Assembly (NCBI GenBank): GCA_003635315.1
Contig: PYJD01000002.1
Coordinates: forward strand, 1-56,355
DNA length: 56,355 nucleotides
Reading direction: 5' to 3'
Source of the DNA: Candidatus Poribacteria bacterium
Lineage (GTDB): Bacteria > Poribacteria > WGA-4E > WGA-3G
Positions 8,534-15,699 of the stretch are shown here, piece after piece. A program made the translations under genes and the position numbers. The notes under the pieces were generated by a model that saw only the letters and a program-made list of their open reading frames with translations, was not told the origin of the DNA and searched no databases. Numbering within the stretch: position 1 is the stretch's first letter; each line of letters begins with the position of its first letter.

Positions 8534-9241
8534 ATGAGAATATTGATAGTTTATATAGTTAGTTTTTTAATGCTGTGTAGTAGCTGTGGGGTAAAACACC
8601 AACTACATTATGATGGATTAATTGGGAATAGTGATCGATGCACCGTTAAATTATCTCTACCAAACAAGTGGAAAGTTGTGAATGCTGAACTTGCTACCAA
8701 TCAGTTGAAGCTTGAATACGATAGGGGTAGTGGAATAGAAAAGCAGGCTTTTTCAGTTTCACACAAAAGTCCTGAATTATATAGTATTATGCAATTCAGA
8801 GGTGTCAACAAGTTAGATGGATTAACTTTGTTGTATTTTACCAAAGTCAGAGATTCACAACCTACCCATAGTTTACAACTCTCAACAGCAAATGTATCCA
8901 CGGCATTAAGAATACGAGAGGAATATGCTATTTTCCGAACAGACAACTGGCTGATGATTCATTTTTCAATTGAAAATACTTCCATTGGCAATCTTCTCTT
9001 CACAAATCTACGGAAAAAGTTCTACAGAGGCGATGATACTGATCAAAGAGTTTCTTTTAAACCTATTGATGATGCATTACTTTTTGAATTTGGTAAGAAC
9101 TACTCAGAGAAACGGAGTTTTCCAATTCAGAACTTTATGAAACCTCATGAAAGTCTTGGCAATAATGGTGGTGCTAACAGTTTTTGCGAAAATAAACTTG
9201 TTTGGACATGGCACTATGAAATTGATTCTAAACAAGAATAG
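8534..9241 (+). CDS. Putative lipoprotein, unknown function
   Basis: 235 residues. The N-terminus (MRILIVYIVSFLMLCSSCGVKHQL) is a lipoprotein signal with lipobox LCSSC, so the mature protein should be lipid-anchored at Cys18. The remainder looks like a single beta-rich domain; no catalytic motif or known family is visible. The start is the ATG at 8534 rather than the TTG just upstream; the ribosome-binding site is weak. It lies between thyA and folA but no functional link is evident. Confidence 0.6.
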   Translation: MRILIVYIVSFLMLCSSCGVKHQLHYDGLIGNSDRCTVKLSLPNKWKVVNAELATNQLKLEYDRGSGIEKQAFSVSHKSPELYSIMQFRGVNKLDGLTLLYFTKVRDSQPTHSLQLSTANVSTALRIREEYAIFRTDNWLMIHFSIENTSIGNLLFTNLRKKFYRGDDTDQRVSFKPIDDALLFEFGKNYSEKRSFPIQNFMKPHESLGNNGGANSFCENKLVWTWHYEIDSKQE

Positions 9242-9277
9242 TTTATGGTGAAATATTGACATAATTACACACCTCAC

Positions 9278-9378
9278 TTGTAGGCGGGGAATGCCAATAA
9301 GGCATTCATACCGTTGATTCGATCTCCGAATCGCGATCAAACCCTTTGACAATCGGGAATCGGAATTCCCTCCTACAA
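9278..9378. repeat. REP/MITE-like interspersed repeat, copy A
   Basis: About 101 bp bounded by terminal inverted repeats (CTTGTAGG near 9278 and CCTACAAG ending at 9378). It contains CGATCTCCGAATCGCGAT (9320-9337) and ATCGGGAATCGG..TTCCCTCCTACA, both also present in the element at 53673-53738. A second internal hairpin, GAATGCC-aataa-GGCATTC, is present only in this copy. Confidence 0.7.
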
Positions 9379-9450
9379 GACAGTATGTGGAATTAATTAT
9401 ATAAACTACCATAGTAATATTAATAGATGCGTATAGGAGTATCAGTTATA

Positions 9451-9954
9451 GTGCAGGTCTCAATGATTGCAGCAATGGATAGAAATCGACTCATTGGCAA
9501 CGGTCCACATATCCCATGGAAATTACCTGCTGATCTACGTCATTTCAAAGATATGACAATTGGTAAACCGGTTGTTATGGGACGTAAGACTTTTGAAACA
9601 TTGCCAAAACCGTTAGCAAAGAGAACAAATATTATCCTAACACGAAATCAGAATTACGTAGCTCCTGAAGGGTGCATAGTCTCACATTCTGTTGAGGATG
9701 TTTTGAAGACGGCACAATCCTTCTCTAAGGATGATTGCTTGGAAGTAATGATTTGTGGTGGCGCACCGATCTACGCTGCCTTTTTGCCGCATGCAACCCG
9801 GTTATATATTACTCTGGTACATGCTACTTTTGAGGGTGATGTATATTTTCCAGAATTTGATATTGATGATTGGACTGAAATAGAACGTATTGACTGTGAA
9901 AAAGATGAAAAGAATCCACACGCTTACAGTTTTCTGTTTTTAGAGAGGAAATAG
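9451..9954 (+). CDS. folA: Dihydrofolate reductase
   Basis: 167 residues; reduces dihydrofolate to tetrahydrofolate with NADPH. Landmarks: VSMIAAMDRNRLIG at the start, the active-site stretch IPWKLPADLRHFKDMT (PW and the Asp of the substrate pocket), the NADPH motif GRKTFE, and CGGAPIYAAFL. I chose GTG at 9451 because AGGAG lies 11 bases before it and the protein then begins as DHFRs usually do; an ATG 8 codons upstream is the alternative. It completes a dut-thyA-folA cycle; folK is also in the window at 37.3 kb. Confidence 0.93.
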   Translation: MQVSMIAAMDRNRLIGNGPHIPWKLPADLRHFKDMTIGKPVVMGRKTFETLPKPLAKRTNIILTRNQNYVAPEGCIVSHSVEDVLKTAQSFSKDDCLEVMICGGAPIYAAFLPHATRLYITLVHATFEGDVYFPEFDIDDWTEIERIDCEKDEKNPHAYSFLFLERK

Positions 9955-9979
9955 AAAGTACTATTTATTGGAGAACGTT

Positions 9980-10612
9980 GTGTTAAACTTGTGTATGCTA
10001 TCTGGTTCATTTGAGTACGATTCCGAAGAATCTTTGACTATTTTTAAGAGTTTTATTGAGAAAAACTATCCAATCCAAACTAATTTAATCGTCTACAAAT
10101 CTGAAGATGATGATCCTTCTTTGCAAGCAATAGTCGAGGCCGATGTATTATTAGTATATACAAGACGTCTTAATACAGAAGGTGAATCCCTTAAGTTATT
10201 TCAATCATATTGTGAACAAGGAAAACCGATAGTCGGTATAAGAACTGCAAGCCATGCATATCAGAACTGGTTGGAATTTGATAAGGTTGTATTAGGTGGA
10301 GATTATCAAGGACACTATGGGCATGGTCCTACTGTCCGATTAGAAGATGTATCACAAAGTCATCCGATTCTGAGGGATATACCACAATTTGTAAGTTATG
10401 GCAGTCTATATAAGAACCCGTCTCTTAGTAGTGATGCATCTGTATTGTTGATGGGACACACAGATGAAAATACCGAACCTGTAGCCTGGACACGTTTGCA
10501 TAACGGAGGTAGGGTATTCTATACATCTTTGGGACACCAAGAGGATTTTGAGTTGGAACCATTTTTACGATTTCTGGCACAAGGCATATTGTGGGTATCA
10601 GAACAGATTTAA
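9980..10612 (+). CDS. ThuA-like domain protein
   Basis: 210 residues of the ThuA-like (trehalose-utilisation, class I glutamine amidotransferase-like) fold. Visible: ADVLLVYTRR, the middle strand GKPIVGIRTASHAY (where glutamine amidotransferases have their nucleophile elbow), and GGDYQGHYGHGPTVRL followed by HPIL and VFYTSLGH, common in this family. The role is generally linked to carbohydrate turnover but no reaction is established. The GTG at 9980 has GGAG 6 bases before it and is preferred to the TTG at 9968. nagA follows after 73 bases. Confidence 0.75.
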   Translation: MLNLCMLSGSFEYDSEESLTIFKSFIEKNYPIQTNLIVYKSEDDDPSLQAIVEADVLLVYTRRLNTEGESLKLFQSYCEQGKPIVGIRTASHAYQNWLEFDKVVLGGDYQGHYGHGPTVRLEDVSQSHPILRDIPQFVSYGSLYKNPSLSSDASVLLMGHTDENTEPVAWTRLHNGGRVFYTSLGHQEDFELEPFLRFLAQGILWVSEQI

Positions 10613-10685
10613 AAAATTCTCAACAACTTCTAATATAAGGGATGGTTTTATTTATACCTCTGTGTTTTGCAGAGGTTTTACTGGT

Positions 10686-11927
10686 ATGGAAAAACTAACA
10701 ATAGTGAATGGGGATATCTATACACCTACATATTTCGGACAAGGTAATATCGTCATTCAAGATGGAAAAATTTCAATAATTACAAAAGAGAATTTGCCGC
10801 CATCAGAAGAGGAAATTGATGCAACAGGATGTTACGTAATTCCCGGTTTGATAGATGGATTAATCCATGGTGGTGGTGGTCTTGATAGTATGACGGGTAA
10901 GATTGTCGATATTGAGACAATAACCCGGGCACATGCTGCACATGGGGTCACTTCTTTAGTAGTAGGAATATCCTCTGGAAGTATGGAACAAATAAATGCT
11001 TCCTTAACAGCAATCGCACATGTTGTTGATCAACCCGTTGAAGATGGTGCTCGGATTATAGGTTCGTATGTTGAAGGTAAATTTGGAAGTCTTGAGAAAA
11101 ATGGGGCACAGAATGCGAAATATATCACTCCACCAAACTTTGAAGAATTTCATGCTATGTGGGCAGCTTCAGACGGTACATTAAAAGTTATATCCGTCGC
11201 ACCAGAAAACGATGAGAACTTACAATTTATAAGACACCTTGATTCCTTTAAGTCAGAGGCATATAATGATATCGTCATTGCTATGGGACATACGAATGCT
11301 ACATATCAGCAAGCGATGGATGCTTTTGATGCAGGTATTACACGAGTAACGCATGCTTTCAACGGTATGAGTGGTATGCATCATCGGGACCTTGGTGCAC
11401 TTGAAGCGGTTTTTGCATATCCGAATATACATGCTGAATTGATAGTGGATGAGCACCATGTACACCCATTCTGGGGAAAACAGCTGATTAATCATAAAGG
11501 GATTAAAGGTGTTGGGTTGATTACAGATTGCACTGAGCATGCAGGTATTTCACCAGAAGAATGGCAGGAAGATGCAGTTTATGTATCTGAACTTGATGCT
11601 TATAGAATTAATAGAGAAGCAGATTCAGAATCACAAAGATATATTAGAGATGGTGCATTGTGGTTGGATGTCGGTGAACCTACTGAACGTCTTGGTGGAG
11701 CGATAATTACCTTGATGGATGGTGTACGGAACGTAATGGGATGGGGATATTCATTAGAAGAATCCTTGACAATGGCGACGTTAACACCTGCTCAAAATTT
11801 AGGTATAGATGATAGCATAGGTTCAATTGCCCCAGACAAAGGTGCAGATATTGTTATCGTTGATGAAGATTTAAATGTGCAGAACGTAATTCTGCGTGGC
11901 AAAGTGATGAAATCGCACAATATGTAA
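10686..11927 (+). CDS. nagA: N-acetylglucosamine-6-phosphate deacetylase-like amidohydrolase
   Basis: 413 residues, amidohydrolase superfamily TIM barrel most similar to NagA, which removes acetate from GlcNAc-6-phosphate. Landmarks: PGLIDGLIHGGGG (H61; the first His of the usual HxH is Leu, a site also changed in E. coli NagA), VEGKFGSLEKNGAQN (metal-binding Glu), AMGHTNATY, THAFNGMSG, VDEHHVHP and the catalytic Asp in LITDCTEHAG. The start is the ATG at 10686. No nagB is in the window. A broken copy of the last 28 codons of a relative occurs at 14354-14440. Substrate could be another N-acyl amino sugar. Confidence 0.8.
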   Translation: MEKLTIVNGDIYTPTYFGQGNIVIQDGKISIITKENLPPSEEEIDATGCYVIPGLIDGLIHGGGGLDSMTGKIVDIETITRAHAAHGVTSLVVGISSGSMEQINASLTAIAHVVDQPVEDGARIIGSYVEGKFGSLEKNGAQNAKYITPPNFEEFHAMWAASDGTLKVISVAPENDENLQFIRHLDSFKSEAYNDIVIAMGHTNATYQQAMDAFDAGITRVTHAFNGMSGMHHRDLGALEAVFAYPNIHAELIVDEHHVHPFWGKQLINHKGIKGVGLITDCTEHAGISPEEWQEDAVYVSELDAYRINREADSESQRYIRDGALWLDVGEPTERLGGAIITLMDGVRNVMGWGYSLEESLTMATLTPAQNLGIDDSIGSIAPDKGADIVIVDEDLNVQNVILRGKVMKSHNM

Positions 11928-11996
11928 ACGCAGGTTTGACTCATCCAAATATGTGCACCAACGTTGCAAAAGGTGTACCTCGCGTATAATACGTCA

Positions 11997-12244
11997 GTTT
12001 GCCTATACGACGTACCATAGGTGTCAACTTAAGGTTTTCTAATCATATTTGATTGATTTCTACTCCTTTTGTAGGTCGGGTAGAGGTACGAAACCCGACG
12101 AATTCCATACGCGGATTCGGCGTTGATTTGGACATGAGACGCTTTTATATACTGGAATTGTTGGATTTCACCTTCGATTCAACACAACATTCCAGGACAT
12201 GTAATCCGTAAATTGACGCCTATGGTTTGCCTATACGGCGTACC
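11997..12244. repeat. MITE-like element with 18-bp inverted and 20-bp direct repeats
   Basis: GTTTGCCTATACGACGTACC (11997-12016) recurs with one change at 12225-12244. Overlapping these, ACCATAGGTGTCAACTTA (12014-12031) recurs inverted at 12209-12226 (16 of 18 match). The combination brackets a 177-bp interior that itself holds a hairpin (GTCGGGT 12075-12081 with ACCCGAC 12093-12099) after TTTTGTAG. This resembles a non-autonomous transposon relic. Confidence 0.6.
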
Positions 12245-12329
12245 TACCAAGCGAGAATAATTGATTACCCAATAAATAATACTATAGTTTGGACAGTTTT
12301 CGTATTTTCTTTTCGATCTGTTCTTATAC

Positions 12330-12401
12330 ACCTTTCGCACCGCTGGTACTTGGTTCCTTGTGGTGTTTACGTTTCTACAGACCTTTCGCACCGCTGGTGC
12401 T
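12330..12401. repeat. 21-bp direct repeat with 51-base period
   Basis: ACCTTTCGCACCGCTGGT followed by RCT occurs at 12330-12350 and 12381-12401, exactly 51 bases apart (17 codons), with one mismatch. Each copy contains the small palindrome ACCGCTGGT. Confidence 0.7.
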
Positions 12402-12426
12402 GTCGATTTGGGCAATAATATTCTTC

Positions 12427-12588
12427 GGAATAAGTCGTTTTGGACTTGAGATATTTTCAATTTACTCGGACTGCACACTCTCTGTGAGAATCTTAGCAAG
12501 TTTCCCACCGCGCACAACAGCATCCTTCGCAGTGCCACGCCCACGCTTACGGGGTTCACCTTTTACCAAGTCCAAAACGACTAATTCC
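12427..12588. repeat. 162-bp element bounded by 22-bp inverted repeats
   Basis: A 22-base sequence ending GTCGTTTTGGACTTG at 12427-12448 recurs inverted at 12567-12588 (21 of 22 match). A third copy is at 14070-14091. The interior is more GC-rich than its surroundings and its minus strand reads as a protein-like tail, described next. Confidence 0.7.
12462..12588 (-). pseudogene. Possible relic C-terminal coding fragment inside the inverted repeat
   Basis: On the minus strand the frame ending at TAA (12464-12462) reads ...LVKGEPRKRGRG, then TAKDAVVRGGKLAKIL, then TESVQSE. Basic and Gly-rich, with codon use and GC content more gene-like than the flanking DNA. There is no start codon or ribosome-binding site, and it begins inside a repeat arm. 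I do not recognise the parent protein. Confidence 0.35.
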
Positions 12589-13296
12589 AAAAAAATAATG
12601 AAGAAAAATCTATACCCTACCATCTAAAGTTACATACGTGAAAAATAAGGTTGCATAATACTTATATATATGTTAGAATAAAACTGTCTATAAAAGAGAA
12701 TATAACCAATAAAGGTTTATTATGTTATGAATAAATATAATTTAAAATCTAAAATGATAAATAGTGGACAATTCTATACAATCCCGTTACCCTACACGGT
12801 TTATAATAGATTGACCCAACAACACTGTTTTCAAGTTTTTCAAATTTCTAGAATTCACCTGTTTTTAGTGATCCGCTATGAACACAGTACCAGACTTACT
12901 GCAAGACACTTCAAATTGGGAGATTGTAAAAAACCAACTTGAAAAACTTGAAAAACTAAAATCAAAAATAGTACTATTTCAAAAGGATGGAACCCACCAT
13001 ACACAGTTCCACCCTTCCAATCTTCCAATTACGTACTTTTATGGAATGTATATAATTAGAGAATAAATGATGACAATCTATAAATACGATCCTAAATACA
13101 AAACAAAATATAAAGAGTATTTATGTCAGAAAATCACCCATATGTTGCAAGTAATATGCAGGTTGAAAAATACAAAATCCGTAAGGACAACAAAAGCACA
13201 AAATCACACTTTTGCGAAATTCTTATAAAGTCAATTTGAAGTGGGGTAAAGTCAGTCTATGACAGCGGTTAGAGGGGTAATTTACACCAATTTAAA

Positions 13297-13342
13297 TCCT
13301 ACAGAATGTAGGAAAAAGTGTAACTTTTTCCCTTTTTCGTCA
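13297..13342. repeat. Hairpin and AAAAAGTGTAAC repeat, copy 1
   Basis: TCCTACA-gaa-TGTAGGA (13297-13313) runs directly into GGAAAAAG-tgtaa-CTTTTTCC (13311-13331), followed by CTTTTTCG, which has the shape of a plus-strand terminator. The segment from AAAAAGTGTAAC to TTTTTCG recurs at 13918-13948. Confidence 0.55.
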
Positions 13343-13917
13343 CTTATCAACGCCTGGAGAAAATCAATATTTTCACGATTTATCATCAGGGAATTTAGGA
13401 TTAAAGGTCTGTTTTTGCACCCTATTCGTTTGTCTGGATATTAGGATTAAATATTCAATTTTCGACTATGAGTTCTTATCTTATTTCAAAATGAAAATGT
13501 CTCTTTTTTATGCATCACCTTCACACACAAGGGGTACAAAAATGAAAGATATATATAAGAAATGTTACGATATCGTAACTTTCTCAATCAAATCCAACAC
13601 ATTCTGGATCAGAAAATGTATAGATGTATATCAAAAACAGATCCTGAGATATACAGTAGAACATTGTTCAGAAATTCAATTAACTAACAACCAACAACCC
13701 CCAATTATTACCTATAATAACTATAAACTAACAACTAATAATTTTAATAGAATATTAACATATGTGATAATTTGACTCAAAAAAAAGAATTCAGAAAATA
13801 ACACAAAATTGAGATAATTCATAATTGTGCTTTCTTCTAAATTTACGGCACTAAACCCAGTCCAGTACTGGTCTAAAAGCCATAATTTCATCGAAAATAA
13901 ATAACACACGATGTGTC

Positions 13918-13948
13918 AAAAAGTGTAACATTTTCCCGTTTTTTCGAC
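13918..13948. repeat. AAAAAGTGTAAC repeat, copy 2
   Basis: AAAAAGTGTAACATTTTCCC followed by GTTTTTTCGAC matches copy 1 at 13313-13342 apart from a few changes. It is a dispersed repeat rather than a gene-linked terminator, since no gene precedes either copy. Confidence 0.5.
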
Positions 13949-14069
13949 AAATCCTAAACTTAGGAATCGAAAATACTGAAAGGAGATTGACTCCCAAATA
14001 AATTAACGTTATAGTAATTAATAATACATCTCTCAAATGCGTAACGGGTATAAAATTACTTAGTTTTTC

Positions 14070-14091
14070 GGAATTAGTCGTTTTGAACTTG
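14070..14091. repeat. Third copy of the 22-bp repeat
   Basis: It matches the arm at 12567-12588 (inverted) in 21 of 22 bases, and the similarity continues a few bases further (GGTAAA). It has no partner arm nearby, so it is a solo end. Confidence 0.6.
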
Positions 14092-14152
14092 GTAAATGGT
14101 TTGAAAAGTGCGATAATCCCTTGTATTGATTGGGTTTATATGGTATAAGAGA

Positions 14153-14180
14153 TAAAAAATTAGGGGCTGTAACCCCCTAA
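14153..14180 (-). terminator. Terminator-like hairpin, minus strand
   Basis: TTAGGGG (14160-14166) pairs with CCCCTAA (14174-14180). On the minus strand the stem is followed by six T. No minus-strand gene lies immediately upstream, so it may be a relic or guard against antisense transcription from the str region. Confidence 0.4.
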
Positions 14181-14282
14181 TTGAACACAAAAAACAAGTT
14201 GTTTTCTGATGTTCCCGCTTATCTACATTATATAAGAATCCATCAGAAAAAATAAACTTATTACGGAGTATAGGAGTATCTG

Positions 14283-14378
14283 ATGGATTTGATTAAGATT
14301 CTGGAGATGTTTCCAACCCAAAAGGATTGTATAGTGTATTTTAGAACGTCTAAGATGGTAAAGAAGCGGATCTTTTGA
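14283..14378 (+). pseudogene. Remnant of an IS1595-like transposase start
   Basis: An ATG with AGGAG 6-7 bases upstream opens a 31-codon frame whose first part, MDLIKILEMFPTQKDCI, resembles the opening of IS1595-family transposases (ME/DLIxxxxxFPTxxxC). It then reads into unrelated sequence and stops. The rest of the transposase is absent. An inverted repeat (TTTTCTGATG near 14202 with CATCAGAAAA near 14241) just upstream may be the transposon end. Confidence 0.4.
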
Positions 14379-14440
14379 ATGTAGATGAGAATTTGGTCGT
14401 GCAAACCTTAATACTAAGCGGAAATGTACTTAAACCGTAA
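14354..14440 (+). pseudogene. Broken 3' end of a second nagA-like gene
   Basis: The frame ending at TAA 14438-14440 reads DGKEADLLNVDENLVVQ then TLILSGNVLKP. This aligns without gaps to the end of the intact NagA at 11927 (KGADIVIVDEDLNVQ then NVILRGKVMK), about 14 of 25 residues identical. The 5' part is missing and is replaced by the IS1595-like start, so this is a truncated paralogue tail. Confidence 0.65.
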
Positions 14441-14496
14441 TAATTTCCACAATTCATAAAAAATCCACATAATTTCACTAAATTTTTTACTATTAT

Positions 14497-14525
14497 TTGA
14501 CAAATCATAGAATAGCGGGTATAAT
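14497..14525 (+). promoter_or_regulatory. Fully consensus sigma-70 promoter of the str operon
   Basis: TTGACA at 14497-14502, exactly 17 bases, then TATAAT at 14520-14525: both hexamers and spacing are perfect. The transcript would have a leader of about 185 bases before rpsL at 14719. Confidence 0.85.
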
Positions 14526-14640
14526 AATAAGGTTTTGAGTGGTATAGTAAGTTTCGACTATAGAAACAAGCAGGGGGCATTCAATTTGGAAACTGTCTAA
14601 CGTCGTTTTCGCAGCTACGTTATAGTGTATTCGATTGAAT

Positions 14641-14677
14641 AAAGCCTTGTAGAGGCTTTTTTCTTTTGTAGAAGCCT
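14641..14677 (+). terminator. Attenuator-like hairpin in the rpsL leader
   Basis: AAAGCCT (14641-14647) pairs with AGGCTTT (14653-14659), followed by a T-rich run to 14667: a terminator shape. AGGCTT (14653-14658) can instead pair with AAGCCT (14672-14677), giving a mutually exclusive fold. Position between promoter and first gene suggests attenuation. Confidence 0.55.
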
Positions 14678-14718
14678 TAAGTTCATTTTGGAGTCGTTTT
14701 TATCAGTGAGGTTTGGAG

Positions 14719-15093
14719 ATGCCGACGATTAATCAGTTAATAAAGAAACCGCGCAAGAAATATCGTAAGAAAACAAAATCACCGATTCTACAGCAGTGTC
14801 CACAACGTAGAGGTATCTGTCTACAGGTTAAAACGGTAACACCGAATAAGCCGAATTCTGCTCTCCGGAAGGTGGCTCGTGTTAGGTTCACATCCTCTGC
14901 TGATGAAGCAACTTGTTATATTCCGGGTATTGATCACAATTTACAGGAACACTCTGTTGTTTTGGTTCGTGGTGGACGGGTGAAGGATTTGTCTAATGTA
15001 CGATATCACATTGTTCGTGGGAAATTAGATACTGCTGGCGTAGAAAACCGTCGCCAGGGACGTTCAAAATATGGTGCACGGAAACCCAGTTAA
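14719..15093 (+). CDS. rpsL: 30S ribosomal protein S12
   Basis: 124 residues; S12 sits at the decoding centre. The start is the ATG at 14719 (MPTINQL), preceded by GAGG at 7 bases; a TTG two codons earlier is unlikely. The streptomycin loop reads [11 protein letters not shown], with Asn43 where E. coli has Lys43 (Lys42 of the mature protein). The second loop reads [12 protein letters not shown], keeping Lys89 and the Asp90 that is methylthiolated in other bacteria, but with Ser-Asn in place of Pro-Gly. Both changes are at sites tied to streptomycin resistance. First gene of the str operon. Confidence 0.97.
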   Translation: MPTINQLIKKPRKKYRKKTKSPILQQCPQRRGICLQVKTVTPNKPNSALRKVARVRFTSSADEATCYIPGIDHNLQEHSVVLVRGGRVKDLSNVRYHIVRGKLDTAGVENRRQGRSKYGARKPS

Positions 15094-15152
15094 TTTGAAG
15101 TTTTATTGCTGGGATAGAGCAGGTTTGCTTGTGAATTCTGGAGGAATTATAG

Positions 15153-15623
15153 ATGCCGAGACGGGGTAACGTCGCAAAAAGGGAAGTCAGTGCTGATGCT
15201 GTTCACAACAGCAAATTAGTTTCAAAGTTTATTAATCATCTGATGTGGGATGGTAAAAAGGGGACTGCCCAACGTATTGTTTATAATAGTTTTGATATTA
15301 TTTCTGAACGGACAAATGAAGAGGGATTTGAGGTCTTCCGTCAGGCTATCAATAATGTTAAACCTGTGTTAGAAATACGTCCAAGACGGGTGGGAAGTCA
15401 AACTTATCAAGTCCCTGTAGATGTCAAGGCAGAACGGCGTACTACATTGGCAGTTAACTGGATCATTCAATCTGCAAGAGATCGTGGTGAAAAAGGCATG
15501 GCAGCGCGGTTGGCAGGAGAATTAATGGAAGCATCTCAAAACGAAGGTGCCGCAATTCGTAGAAAACAAGAACAACACCGAATGGCAGAAGCCAATAGGG
15601 CTTTTGCACATTATAGATGGTAA
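15153..15623 (+). CDS. rpsG: 30S ribosomal protein S7
   Basis: 156 residues, the normal length for S7, which nucleates assembly of the 30S head and contacts the E-site tRNA. Family features: MPRRG start, KLVSKFINHLMWDGKKGTA, and the conserved stretch PVLEIRPRRVGSQTYQVPV. GGAGGA lies 7 bases before the ATG. It is 59 bases from rpsL and 76 from fusA. In E. coli S7 represses its operon through the rpsL-rpsG gap; here that gap shows only weak folding potential. Confidence 0.97.
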   Translation: MPRRGNVAKREVSADAVHNSKLVSKFINHLMWDGKKGTAQRIVYNSFDIISERTNEEGFEVFRQAINNVKPVLEIRPRRVGSQTYQVPVDVKAERRTTLAVNWIIQSARDRGEKGMAARLAGELMEASQNEGAAIRRKQEQHRMAEANRAFAHYRW

Positions 15624-15699
15624 CATTTATTAATTAAATACACTAAAGAAATTGTGAAACGGTGTCATAATTAACCGACGAAATAAGGAGTCTTGAACT

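Larger units (their letters stand above)
11928..14496. other. Gene-poor island of short repeats and relics
   Basis: About 2.6 kb with no credible intact gene. Short open frames here have no family resemblance, no ribosome-binding sites and skewed AT-rich composition. The stretch holds at least four families of short repeats (listed separately), perfect palindromes such as GTTACGATATCGTAAC (13564-13579) and CCAGTACTGG (13862-13871), an IS-like start fragment and a broken nagA tail just before the str-operon promoter. It looks like a decay zone between nagA and rpsL. Confidence 0.7.

Noticed and set aside
9242..9426. CRISPR-like repetition of TGTAGG motifs
   Set aside because: Only two inverted ends, no regular spacers, and no cas genes in the window.
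12179..12627. Several overlapping frames of 63-126 codons on both strands
   Set aside because: They run through the short repeats and change frame with them; composition is not gene-like except for the fragment noted at 12462-12588.
12878..13066. 62-codon plus-strand frame (starting MNTVPDLLQDTSNWEIV)
   Set aside because: Slightly protein-like with an EKLEKLKSK helix, but no ribosome-binding site and it overlaps inverted repeats (AATTGGGAGATTG with CAATCTTCCAATT). It could be a relic but I cannot support it.
13491..13775. 94-codon plus-strand frame
   Set aside because: AT-driven composition rich in Asn, Ile, Lys and Thr, without any motif or start signal.
14160..14180. Start of a tmRNA, 6S or RNase P RNA gene around the GGGG hairpin
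   Set aside because: None of the diagnostic sequences of these RNAs (tag frame and tRNA-like ends, or GAGGAAAGTCC) is present.
14350..14580. 76-codon minus-strand frame opposite the nagA relic
   Set aside because: It is the reverse complement of the recognisable nagA tail and of the str promoter.
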